The notes: a model not told the origin generated them from the letters alone. Counted from the first letter of the stretch, positions 38,798 to 46,769 are shown. The stretch: DNA of 64,000 nt from Sphingomonas sp. TREG-RG-20F-R18-01 (GCF_022662475.1 NZ_JAKNQQ010000005.1:186001-250000); one strand, 5' to 3'. Translations and numbers: made by a program.

Positions 38798-39886
38798 AGT
38801 TCTTCTTTCTAAGCCCCTCCCCTTCAGGGGAGGGGTTGGGGTGGGGCCGTCCAGCAAAACTGAGTTCTCTGCGAGGCACTTCCCCACCCCCAACCCCTCC
38901 CCTGAAGGGGAGGGGCTTGAACGAACGCCCCTGCGTTCGGCGCTCCTCTGCTCGGGACGGAAGCGGCGGTCTATGACGGCAGCTGGTCCGAATGGGGCGC
39001 TGATCGCACGACGCCAAAGGCGACCGGCGCAGCTTAACATTCGTCTTTCTAAGCCCCTCCCCCTCGGGGGAGGGGTTGGGGTGGGGCCGTCCAGCAAAAC
39101 TGAGCTCTCTGCGAGGCACGTCCCCACCCCCAACCCCTCCCCTGAAGGGGAGGGGCTTGAACGAACGCCCCTGCGTTCGGGGCGCATCTGCTGGGGACGG
39201 AAGCGGCGGTCTAGGACGGCAGCTGGTCCGAATGGGGCGCCGATCGCACGACGCCAAAGGCGACCGGCGCGGCTTAAGTCTCTTATTCTTTAGCCCCTCC
39301 CCCTCGGGGGAGGGGTTGGGGTGGGGCCGTCCAGCAAAACTGAGCTCTCTGCGAGGCACTGCCCCACCCCCGACCCCTCCCCTGAAGGGGAGGGGCTTGA
39401 ACGAACGCCCCTGCGTTCAGCGCGCCTCTGCTGGGGACGGAAGCGGCAATCTATGACGGCAGCTGGTCCGAATGGGGCGCTGATCGCACGACGCCAAAGG
39501 CGACCGGCGCGGCTCAAAATTCTTCTTTCTAAGCCCCTCCCCCTCGGGGGAGGAGTTGGGGTGGGGCCGTCCAGCAAAACTGAGCGCTCTGCGAGGCACT
39601 GCCCCACCCCCAACCCCTCCCCTGAAGGGGAGGGGCTTGAACGAACGCCCCTGCGTTCGGCGCGCCTCTGCTCGGGACGGAAGCGGCGGTCTATGACGGC
39701 AGCTGGTCCGAATGGGGCGCCGATCGCACGACGCCAAAGGCGACCGGCGCGGCTTAACATTCTTCTTTCTAAGCCCCTCCCCCTCGGGTGAGGGGTTGGG
39801 GTGGGGCCGTCCAGCAAAACTGAGCCCTCTGCGAGGCACGTCCCCACCCCCAACCCCTCCCCTGAAGGGGAGGGGCTTGAACGAAC
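38693..39886. repeat. Tandem array: five 240-bp units made of the sseA 3' end plus a family B REP doublet
   Basis: Units start at 38693, 38933, 39173, 39413 and 39653, with no length change between them. Each holds ~105 bp equal to the sseA C-terminal coding end (unit 1 is the real gene end), then a doublet with arms AGCCCCTCCCCTTCAGGGGA and CCCCTCCCCTGAAGGGGAGG around the common spacer CCAGCAAAACTGAG. Units differ by point changes only. Unit 1 has CCCCTTCAGGGG where the others have CCCCCTCGGGGG or variants. Unit 3 has TAG in place of a Tyr codon, and unit 4 has lost the sseA stop. The array fills most of the 1.15 kb between sseA and the next gene and holds no gene of its own. Confidence 0.95.
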
Positions 39887-39947
39887 CACCCTTGCCTTTC
39901 GCCGCGCCCCCCGCTTTGCAGTGTCGAGCATTGCAGGACCCAGCGCC

Positions 39948-41141
39948 ATGAACGAAACCGACACCCCTAAGGGCACCTCCACCCGCGTCGTCACCGCCGG
40001 TCGCCGCAAGGAATGGACGCAGGGGATCGTCAACACCCCGGTCTGGCGCGCCTCCACGATCCTCTACGACTCGGTCGCCGACCTGCGCGCGGCCGGCGCG
40101 CGCGACACCCACCACCGGCTGTTCTACGGACGCCGCGGCACCCCGACCCAATGGAGCCTCGCCGACGCGCTGACCGAACTCGAGCCCGGCGCGGAAGGCA
40201 CGTTCCTCTACCCCTCCGGCGTCGCCGCGATCGCCGCCGCATTGCTGTCGGTCCTGTCCCCCGGCGACGAGGTGCTGATCCCCGACACCGCTTATGATCC
40301 CACCCGCTCGCTCGCCAACGGGCTGCTCGCCCGCATGGGGATCGCCACGCGCTTCTACGATCCGCTGATCGGCGCAGGGATGGCCGACGTCATCAGTGAC
40401 ACCACTCGCGCCATCCTGCTCGAAAGCCCGGGCAGCCTGACCTTCGAAGTGCAGGACGTGCCCGCGATCGTCGCCGCCGCCAGGGCGCGCGGCGTCACCA
40501 CGCTGCTCGACAATACCTGGGCGACGCCCCTGTTCTTCCCCGCGATCGCGCACGGCATCGACCTGACGATCCTCGCGTGCACCAAGTACGTCGTCGGGCA
40601 CAGCGACGTGATGCTCGGCTCGGTTACAGCCGCGCCCGGGCATTTCGCGCGGCTGCGCGACACCAGCTTCCAGCTCGGGCAGGTCGCCAGCCCGGATGAT
40701 TGCTGGCTCGGGTCGCGCGGGCTGCGCACCATGGCGATCCGGCTGCGCCAGCACGAGCAGAGCGCGCTCCAGATCGCGCACTGGTTGCAGGACCAGCCGG
40801 AGGTGGCGACCGTCCTCCACCCCGCCCTCCCCGGCTGCCCGGGACACGAGACGTTCATGCGCGACTTCTCCGGCTCGTCCGGCCTGTTCTCCTTCGTGCT
40901 GCAAGGCGGCGACGAGCGCGCGCGCGCCGCGCTGATCGACGGGCTCGCGCATTTCGGCATCGGCTACAGCTGGGGCGGGTATGAGAGCCTCGCGATCCCG
41001 GTCGACCCGCAACGCCATCGCAGCGTCACGCGCCGCGCCGATGCCGGGCCGATGGTGCGGTTGCAGATCGGCCTGGAGGATCCCGAGGATCTCATCGCCG
41101 ACCTCGCTGCCGGCCTGGCGCGGTTTGCCGCGATCGGCTGA
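39948..41141 (+). CDS. metC: Cystathionine beta-lyase / trans-sulfuration PLP enzyme
   Basis: A 397-residue Cys/Met-metabolism PLP enzyme, fold type I. RLFYGRRGTPTQWSLADALT holds the Tyr that contacts the neighbouring active site. FLYPSGVAAIAAALLSVLSP is the cofactor phosphate loop, LLDNTWATPLFFPAIAHGID has the Asp pairing with PLP nitrogen, and ILACTKYVVGHSDVMLG has the PLP lysine. The GRRGTPT and W-G-G-(Y/F)-E-S elements favour cystathionine beta-lyase. ATG at 39948 avoids reading into the upstream array. It may serve methionine synthesis beside sseA sulfur chemistry, but the array separates them. Confidence 0.9.
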   Translation: MNETDTPKGTSTRVVTAGRRKEWTQGIVNTPVWRASTILYDSVADLRAAGARDTHHRLFYGRRGTPTQWSLADALTELEPGAEGTFLYPSGVAAIAAALLSVLSPGDEVLIPDTAYDPTRSLANGLLARMGIATRFYDPLIGAGMADVISDTTRAILLESPGSLTFEVQDVPAIVAAARARGVTTLLDNTWATPLFFPAIAHGIDLTILACTKYVVGHSDVMLGSVTAAPGHFARLRDTSFQLGQVASPDDCWLGSRGLRTMAIRLRQHEQSALQIAHWLQDQPEVATVLHPALPGCPGHETFMRDFSGSSGLFSFVLQGGDERARAALIDGLAHFGIGYSWGGYESLAIPVDPQRHRSVTRRADAGPMVRLQIGLEDPEDLIADLAAGLARFAAIG

Positions 41142-41331
41142 CGCGGCACCTGTGGCGTAGTAGCAACATTTCCTTACGAACCGGCAACGGTCGGGCAATC
41201 CCGCTTGTGCGGCGCAGCAGAACACGGCATTGTCGGCACCTCTTCGGTTATCGGCGCGGGATGGCTTCAAGCTGTCGACAGATGCTGGATCGGGGAAAGC
41301 AGGCGGGGACAGTCGCATTTTCGAAAGGGAA

Positions 41332-42126
41332 ATGATGCGCTTCTCCAGAACAACGCTCGGCGGGCTCATGCTCGTCGCATCCGCTACGCCTGCCCTCGCG
41401 CAGGAAACCGCACCGCCACCGGCGATCACGATCAACGGCACCGCCGCCGTCGTGACCGACTATCGTTTCCGCGGCATCTCGCAGACCGACCGGAATGCGG
41501 CCGTGCAGGGATCGATCACCGTCACGCACCAGTCGGGCTTCTACGTCTCGGTCTGGGGGTCTTCGGTCGACGATTACGTCACCGTCGCGGGCACCGGCCA
41601 CCAGGAAATCGATCTGATCGGCGGCTACAAGAAGACCGTCGGCGGCACGACCTTCGACGTGGGGGCGCTCTATTACTTCTATCCCAAGACGCATCCGACC
41701 GGCGACAGGAGCAGCTCGGACTTCATCGAGCCCTATGCCGACATCTCGCACACCTTCGGTCCGCTGACCTCCAAGGTGACGGTCAATTATGCGCCCAAGC
41801 AGAAGGCTCTCGCGCTCGACCAGGGCGCATCCGGCCTGCTGCGCAAGCGCGACAACGTCTATCTGGCGGGCGATTTCTCGGCCGGGATCCCGAAGACCCC
41901 GCTCGGCCTTACCGCGCACGTCGGGCATAGTTTCGGACCGAGCTGGCTCGCGACCGATTCGACCGGCAAGAAGGGCTATACCGATTGGGGCCTCGGCGCG
42001 ACCGCGACCTACAAGGTGCTGACGCTGGGGGTATCCTATGTCGATACCGACGCGCGGTTCCTATCGGGCACCGGCCGCAACGTCAGCAAGGGCGGCGTCG
42101 TCGCGTCGCTCGGCGTGGCGTTCTGA
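41332..42126 (+). CDS. TorF-family outer-membrane porin-like protein
   Basis: A 264-residue exported beta-strand protein. A signal peptide covers residues 1-~23 (MMRFSRTTLGGLMLVASATP, cut after ALA). The mature part matches the TorF/Gcw_chp family: VVTDYRFRGISQTDRNAAVQ, then SGFYVSVWGS, EIDLIGGYKKTVGGTTFDVG and a C-terminal VVASLGVAF ending in Phe, as in outer-membrane barrels. GAAAGGGAA precedes the double ATG. A strong two-way terminator follows. Confidence 0.9.
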   Translation: MMRFSRTTLGGLMLVASATPALAQETAPPPAITINGTAAVVTDYRFRGISQTDRNAAVQGSITVTHQSGFYVSVWGSSVDDYVTVAGTGHQEIDLIGGYKKTVGGTTFDVGALYYFYPKTHPTGDRSSSDFIEPYADISHTFGPLTSKVTVNYAPKQKALALDQGASGLLRKRDNVYLAGDFSAGIPKTPLGLTAHVGHSFGPSWLATDSTGKKGYTDWGLGATATYKVLTLGVSYVDTDARFLSGTGRNVSKGGVVASLGVAF

Positions 42127-42164
42127 TCATCCCCGCCTGATCCCGTCGGGGTGACGGACGGATA

Positions 42165-42196
42165 CAAAAAGGGGGGCAGCAATGCCCCCCTTTTTT
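42165..42196. terminator. Bidirectional rho-independent terminator
   Basis: Stem GGGGGGCA (42171-42178) pairs with TGCCCCCC (42183-42190) around loop GCAA. AAAAA lies on the left and TTTTTT on the right, so it works in both directions. It serves the TorF porin and the convergent ileS-lspA-lipoprotein operon. Confidence 0.93.
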
Positions 42197-42216
42197 CGTG
42201 CTCGCGTGGCGAACGC

Positions 42217-42630
42217 TTATTTGGGCGTGGCCGTCCGCGCGGTCTGCCCATCACCCTCGGGGGCGGAAACGATGTCGCGGGTGGTGGTACCCTTGTCGAC
42301 CACGGTCGTGCCCGGGTCGCCGACCGACGAGCGGATGCCCGGATCGTCATTGTCGATCCCCGCCTGGCTGATCGTCGCCGCTTCGCCCGCGCTGCGCTGT
42401 GCCGTGCCGCCGAACAGCGCGTCGAGCGCCTGTGCGTTGGGGCTGACGTCGTTCGCGCGCGCCGCACCCGGCTTGGGCGGGGTCAGCGAGAAATCGGGCG
42501 GGATCACCAGCGGCGCCTGGCGCGCGACGGTGAACTCGTCGGGGCCGCTGCGACCGACGCGGTTGTGCGCACAGCCCGAGGCAAGCAGGACGAGCGCGAG
42601 CCCAGCGGCGATGGTCGTCGATTTACGCAT
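42217..42630 (-). CDS. Lipoprotein of the DUF3035 family (BamF-like)
   Basis: A 137-residue lipoprotein. The signal peptide ends in lipobox LLASGC, so the mature chain starts at Cys near residue 20. The body has the DUF3035 pattern (GPDEFTVARQAPLVIPPDFS, then LTPPKPG) and a Ser/Thr-rich C-terminus. In Caulobacter a member of this family was described as BamF of the outer-membrane assembly complex. It overlaps lspA by 8 bp; LspA is the peptidase that would mature this very lipoprotein. Confidence 0.83.
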   Translation of the reverse strand: MRKSTTIAAGLALVLLASGCAHNRVGRSGPDEFTVARQAPLVIPPDFSLTPPKPGAARANDVSPNAQALDALFGGTAQRSAGEAATISQAGIDNDDPGIRSSVGDPGTTVVDKGTTTRDIVSAPEGDGQTARTATPK

Positions 42631-43207
42631 GCAAAGTCTCCGTTGGGCCCTGATCTGCCCCTGAAATCGTCGCGCCCGGTGGCGTTCCGGCCCCGGTCGC
42701 TGGTGCATCCGCTGCCGGAGCCCCCCGCACCGGCTTCTCTCGTACCAGAAGCGCGCGCGCGAACAAGATGACGACGCCGATCGAGATCGCGGCATCGCCG
42801 ATATTGAACACGAGGAACGGCTGCCAGCTGCCGAAATGCAGATCGGCGAAGTCCACGACATAGCCGAGCCGCATGCGATCGAGGATATTCCCCATCGCGC
42901 CGCCGAGCACGAGGCCGAGTGCCGCCTGCTCCACGCGGTTGGTCTCGCGCCACATCCACACCAGCACGCCAAGCGCGATCGCGCCGGTCATCGCGACCAG
43001 CAGCCAGCGCATCGTGTCGGTATCGGCATGGAGCAGCCCGAGCGAAACACCGTGGTTGGCGACGAAGCGCAGGTTGAAGAACGCCGTGACATAATGCGCG
43101 TCGGTCATCGCGTTGAGCTTGAGCCCCTCGGTCACGCCGAGCTTTGCCGCCTGGTCGCACAGGAACAGCAGGGTGGCGGTCGCGAGGCCGGCAAAGGGGA
43201 GCTTCAT
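42623..43207 (-). CDS. lspA: Lipoprotein signal peptidase LspA
   Basis: An inner-membrane aspartyl peptidase, 194 residues, with four helices. The catalytic dyad is D119 in GYVVDFADLHFG and D138 in FNIGDAAISIG, 19 residues apart as in the family. The second motif has Gly where NxAD is usual (NIGD). GNILDRMRLG and NHGVSLG are also present. ATG at 43207 overlaps the ileS stop at ATGA. The C-terminus after residue ~160 is an Ala/Pro/Thr-rich tail not needed by other members. Confidence 0.95.
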   Translation of the reverse strand: MKLPFAGLATATLLFLCDQAAKLGVTEGLKLNAMTDAHYVTAFFNLRFVANHGVSLGLLHADTDTMRWLLVAMTGAIALGVLVWMWRETNRVEQAALGLVLGGAMGNILDRMRLGYVVDFADLHFGSWQPFLVFNIGDAAISIGVVILFARALLVREKPVRGAPAADAPATGAGTPPGATISGADQGPTETLHA

Positions 43208-46200
43208 GCCACCACCTCTTCGCACCGATCGCACAGATCGCCGTCGACCGTGACTTCGGGCAGGTGCCGCCAGCAACGCCCGCATTTGTGGAAGTCGGTC
43301 CGGTTGACCGCCACGCCCGCGCCCGTCGTCACCTTGGCGACGATGAACAGCTCGGCCAGCGCTTCGACCGGCATCGGCGCGTCGGGAACGACGACCTCCG
43401 CCTCCAAGCTCGAGCGGACGGTCTTCTCGCGCCGCAGCGGTTCAATCGCCTCGGTCACCTGGGTGCGAAGCGCGCGGACCTGCGCCCAATGCGCGGCATC
43501 GACCCCGTCGACCGTGGGCAGCTCCGGCCATTCGAGCAGATGCACCGACTCGTCCTCGCTCGGGAAGCGCGCCTGCCACGTCTCTTCGGCGGTGAAGCAC
43601 AGCACGGGGGCGGCATAGCGCACCAGCGCATGGAACAGCGTGTCGAACACCGTCCGGCACCCGCGCCGCCTGGGATCGTCCACTCCGTCGCAATAGAGCG
43701 AATCCTTGCGGATATCGAAGTAGAAGGCGGACAAATCGTCCTGCGCGAACTCGGTCAGCAGCCGGACATAGCTGTTGAAGTCATACACCGCGACCGCCGC
43801 GCGCAGCTTGGCATCGAGCTCGGCGAGGAGCTGGAGCACATAGCGTTCGAGCTCGGGCATCTCCGCGACCGGCAGACGCTCCGCTTCCTCGAACCCGTCG
43901 AGCGCGCCGAGCAGATAGCGGAAGGTGTTGCGCAGCTTGCGATACTGGTCGGAGACGCCGTTCAGGATCTCCTTGCCGATCCGGTGATCCTCGGTGAAAT
44001 CGACCGACAGCGCCCACAACCGCAGGATATCCGCGCCGGATTCTTTCATCAGGTCGAGCGGGTTGATCGTGTTGCCGAGGCTCTTGGACATTTTCATGCC
44101 CTTGGAATCCATCGTGAACCCGTGCGTCAGCACCGCATTGTACGGCGCCCGCCCGCGCGTCCCGCAGCTCTCCATCAGCGACGACTGGAACCAGCCGCGA
44201 TGCTGGTCCGAGCCTTCGAGATACAGGTCGGCCGGCCATCGCAGGTCGGGCCAGCGCCCGCTGTCGAGCACGAACGCGTGCGTGCAACCGCTGTCGAACC
44301 ACACGTCCAGAATGTCGGTGACACGCTCGTAATCCGCGAGGCGGTAGTCCGGGCCGAGCAGGTCCTGCGCCGCTTCCTCGCTCCACGCATCGACGCCCTC
44401 GGCGCTGACCGCCGCGACGATCCGCGCGTTGACCGCGGGGTCGACGAGATACTGGCCGGTCTTGCGATCGACGAACAAAGTGATCGGCACGCCCCACGCG
44501 CGCTGGCGGCTGATCACCCAGTCGGGGCGACCCGCGACCATCGCGGTGATGCGGTTCTGGCCCTTGGGGGGATACCAGGTGGTCGCTTCGATCGCGGCGA
44601 GCGCGGTTTGCCTTAAAGTTCGCCCCTCCCCTTCAGGGGAGGGGTTGGGGGTGGGGGGTGTCTCACCGAGACCGCCCTCTGCCGGTGTCTCACCGAGACC
44701 GAGCTCTGCTGGACTGCCCCACCCCAACCCCTCCCCCGAGGGGGAGGGGCTAGGAAGATCCATCGGGATAAACCATTGCGGCGTGGCGCGGAAAATCACC
44801 TTCGCCTTCGACCGCCACGAATGCGGATAGCTATGCGGAAAATCGTCGCTCGCCGCGATCAACGCCCCCACGCCGCGCAGATCCGAACAGATCGGCCCCT
44901 CCGCGGAGACGAACTTCTTGTTGATCACCGAGCCCTGCCCGCCGAGCCACGCCCAATCGTCGCGATACATCCCCGCGCCATCGACCGCGAAGACCGGCTC
45001 GATGCCATATCGCTTGCACAGCAGGAAATCGTCCTCGCCGTGGTCGGGCGACATATGGACGAGCCCGGTGCCAGCGTCGGTCGTGACGAAATCGCCCGGC
45101 AGGAACGGCCGCGGCCGCAGGAAAAATTCGGCGAGCGGCGAGTCCTGATCGACACTTAGCCCCTCCCCTTCAGGGGAGGGGTTGGGGTGGGGACGCTCAG
45201 CGAGCGCATCGCCCGACGGGACGGCCCCACCCCCAGCCCCTCCCGTGAAGGGGAGGGGAGCAAAAGCGTTCGCCATCGGATGCCGCGCGGTCGCGCCTTC
45301 GAGATGCGAGCCCTTGATCGACTGCAATGCGGTCACCGTGCCGGCGCTGTCGCCGATCTTGAGGATTACCGGATGCCCGATCCGCGCGCCGAAGCTTTCG
45401 AGCAGATCATGCGCGACCAGCAGCGTCCGCGGCCCCCCGACCATGTCGTCGAAGCGGACCAGCAGATATTCGATCTCCGGCCCATAGCTCAGCGCCTGGT
45501 TGACCGGGATCGTCCACGGCGTCGTCGTCCAGATCACCGCATGCGCGCCGACCAGCTCGGGCGCGTTCGGCGCATCGACGATCTCGAACGCCACGTCGAT
45601 CTGCGTCGACACCACGTCCTCATATTCGACCTCGGCCTCGGCGAGCGCGGTCTTTTCGACCGGGGACCACATCACCGGCTTGGCACCACGATACAGCTGG
45701 CCACTCTCCGCGAACTTCATCAGCTCGGTGACGATCGTCGCCTCGGCGGCGAAATCCATCGTCAGATAGGGGTGATCCCAGTCGCCGTTGATCCCGAGCC
45801 GCTTCAATTGCTCGCGCTGGACGTTGACCCAATGCTGCGCATAGGCGCGGCACTCGGCGCGGAATTCGCGCGGCGGGACTTCGTCCTTGTTGCGCTTCTT
45901 GGCGCGATATTGCTCCTCGACCTTCCATTCGATCGGCAGGCCGTGGCAGTCCCAGCCCGGCACGTACGGCGCGTCCTTGCCGAGCAAGGTCTGCGTGCGG
46001 CACACCGTATCCTTGAGGATGTGGTTGAGCGCATGGCCGATATGCATGTCGCCATTCGCGTACGGCGGGCCGTCGTGGAGGATGAACTTCTCACGGCCAG
46101 CACGCGCGGCGCGGACCTTCTCGTACAGCCCGATCGCCTGCCACTTCGCGAGAATCCCCGGCTCCTTGGCGGGGAGGCCCGCCTTCATCGGGAAGTCGGT

Positions 46201-46257
46201 CTTCGGCAGGAAGACGGTATCGCGGTAATCGCGCGCGGGTGCGGGGGTATCAGTCAT
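43204..46257 (-). CDS. ileS: Isoleucyl-tRNA synthetase with two in-frame REP-doublet insertions
   Basis: Charges tRNA-Ile; essential. It has 1017 residues, against about 940 once the inserts are removed. HIGH is at 72-75 (GDMHIGHALNHIL), KMSKS at 722-726, and the editing domain has WTTTPWTIPVNQALSYG and GTGLVHMSPDHGEDD. A C-terminal zinc site is CGRCWRHLPEVTVDGDLCDRC, minus-one spaced across 21 residues: CGRCW then LCDRC. Residues ~333-367 and ~503-546 are encoded by two separate family B doublets and read PHPNPSPEGEG and PTPNPSPEGEG at one arm. Neither breaks a catalytic block. It is the first gene of the ileS-lspA-lipoprotein operon. Confidence 0.97.
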   Translation of the reverse strand: MTDTPAPARDYRDTVFLPKTDFPMKAGLPAKEPGILAKWQAIGLYEKVRAARAGREKFILHDGPPYANGDMHIGHALNHILKDTVCRTQTLLGKDAPYVPGWDCHGLPIEWKVEEQYRAKKRNKDEVPPREFRAECRAYAQHWVNVQREQLKRLGINGDWDHPYLTMDFAAEATIVTELMKFAESGQLYRGAKPVMWSPVEKTALAEAEVEYEDVVSTQIDVAFEIVDAPNAPELVGAHAVIWTTTPWTIPVNQALSYGPEIEYLLVRFDDMVGGPRTLLVAHDLLESFGARIGHPVILKIGDSAGTVTALQSIKGSHLEGATARHPMANAFAPLPFTGGAGGGAVPSGDALAERPHPNPSPEGEGLSVDQDSPLAEFFLRPRPFLPGDFVTTDAGTGLVHMSPDHGEDDFLLCKRYGIEPVFAVDGAGMYRDDWAWLGGQGSVINKKFVSAEGPICSDLRGVGALIAASDDFPHSYPHSWRSKAKVIFRATPQWFIPMDLPSPSPSGEGLGWGSPAELGLGETPAEGGLGETPPTPNPSPEGEGRTLRQTALAAIEATTWYPPKGQNRITAMVAGRPDWVISRQRAWGVPITLFVDRKTGQYLVDPAVNARIVAAVSAEGVDAWSEEAAQDLLGPDYRLADYERVTDILDVWFDSGCTHAFVLDSGRWPDLRWPADLYLEGSDQHRGWFQSSLMESCGTRGRAPYNAVLTHGFTMDSKGMKMSKSLGNTINPLDLMKESGADILRLWALSVDFTEDHRIGKEILNGVSDQYRKLRNTFRYLLGALDGFEEAERLPVAEMPELERYVLQLLAELDAKLRAAVAVYDFNSYVRLLTEFAQDDLSAFYFDIRKDSLYCDGVDDPRRRGCRTVFDTLFHALVRYAAPVLCFTAEETWQARFPSEDESVHLLEWPELPTVDGVDAAHWAQVRALRTQVTEAIEPLRREKTVRSSLEAEVVVPDAPMPVEALAELFIVAKVTTGAGVAVNRTDFHKCGRCWRHLPEVTVDGDLCDRCEEVVA
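44622..44750. repeat. REP doublet (family B) inside ileS, second insertion, with a 27-bp tandem duplication
   Basis: Arms GCCCCTCCCCTTCAGGGGAG and CCCCTCCCCCGAGGGGGAGG. The spacer contains two 27-bp near-copies at 44659-44685 and 44686-44712 (each starts TGTCTCACCGAGACCG), encoding GLGETP twice. All lengths are compatible with the ileS frame. Confidence 0.9.
45158..45259. repeat. REP doublet (family B) inside ileS, first insertion
   Basis: Left arm AGCCCCTCCCCTTCAGGGGA, followed by GGGGTTGGGGTGGGG; right arm GCCCCACCCCCAGCCCCTCC, followed by CGTGAAGGGGAGGGG. The spacer differs from that of the sseA array. It falls within the editing-domain region of ileS. Confidence 0.9.
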
Positions 46258-46326
46258 TTGCTTGAGCGCTTAGCCTGAAGCGGAGCGCGTAGAAAGCCCC
46301 TCCCCTCGAAGAGCCCCGCCCACTTA

Positions 46327-46367
46327 TAGCCCCTCCCCTTCAGGGGAGGGGTTGGGGTGGGGCAGTG
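46327..46367. repeat. Left arm of a family B doublet, overlapping the DUF559 stop
   Basis: TAGCCCCTCCCCTTCAGGGG, then AGGGGTTGGGGTGGGG. Matches the left arm of the doublets at 38810 and 45158. The TGA stop of the DUF559 gene (46342-46340) lies in the loop of this palindrome, and the last eight residues (TAPPQPLP) are arm-encoded. Confidence 0.9.
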
Positions 46368-46729
46368 CGCTGCCAGCGGTCGGGGAGCGTGGACGCAGTG
46401 GCCGCGATGATCTCGGCAACGCCTGCGAGGTTCGTCATGACGTCGGGATTGCCGAAGCGGATGATCGTAAAGCCGAGCGTTTTCAAGCGCACGTCGCGTT
46501 TGCCGTCGGCAGGACCATCATGCGTATCGCCATCCACCTCCACCCCAAGCCCGATCCCCGGGCAGAAGAAGTCTAGAATCGCCTGAGCCTCGAACACGAC
46601 ATGCTGGCGGCGAAACTTGAGGCCATTCAGCTGGGAGTTAGAAAGCGCCCGCCACAGCCTCACCTCAGGCTCGGTAGGATTGCGCCGCATCTCATGCGCG
46701 CGAGCCAGCAGCTCCGCCTCAGTGGCCAT
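46340..46729 (-). CDS. DUF559 endonuclease-fold protein bounded by REP arms
   Basis: A 129-residue protein of the DUF559 family, related to Vsr-type PD-(D/E)xK endonucleases. The core AILDFFCPGIGLGVEVDGDT contains D53, E64 and D66, with H70 just after; a later block KTLGFTIIRFGNPDVM matches the family's R-(F/V)-x-N-xxV segment. The N-terminus (RRNPTEPEVRLWRALSN, then GLKFRRQH) is also typical. ATG at 46729 (a GTG lies one codon earlier) is preceded by GGGGTGGGGAAGTG, which is the end of a REP arm. The stop is in the other arm. No methylase or known partner is adjacent. Nuclease activity is inferred from the fold; the target is unknown. Confidence 0.9.
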   Translation of the reverse strand: MATEAELLARAHEMRRNPTEPEVRLWRALSNSQLNGLKFRRQHVVFEAQAILDFFCPGIGLGVEVDGDTHDGPADGKRDVRLKTLGFTIIRFGNPDVMTNLAGVAEIIAATASTLPDRWQRTAPPQPLP

Positions 46730-46731
46730 CA

Positions 46732-46769
46732 CTTCCCCACCCCAACCCCTCCCCTGAAGGGGAGGGGCT
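46732..46769. repeat. Right arm of a family B doublet, supplying the DUF559 ribosome-binding site
   Basis: CTTCCCCACCCCAACCCCTC, then CCCTGAAGGGGAGGGGCT. It is the inverted partner of the arm at 46327. In ordinary doublets the two arms are 30-60 bp apart; here 364 bp, the DUF559 gene, lie between them. Confidence 0.9.

Noticed and set aside
37226..39187. Minus-strand open frame of 653 codons over photolyase and sseA
   Set aside because: Antisense to two well-supported genes and partly made of array repeats.
38693..39886. CRISPR array
   Set aside because: The whole 240-bp unit is repeated, with no variable spacers, no short direct repeat and no cas gene.
39417..41441. Long minus-strand open frame across the tandem array and the metC-like gene
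   Set aside because: Its repeated peptides come from the 240-bp units and the rest is antisense to a clear PLP enzyme; no start signal.
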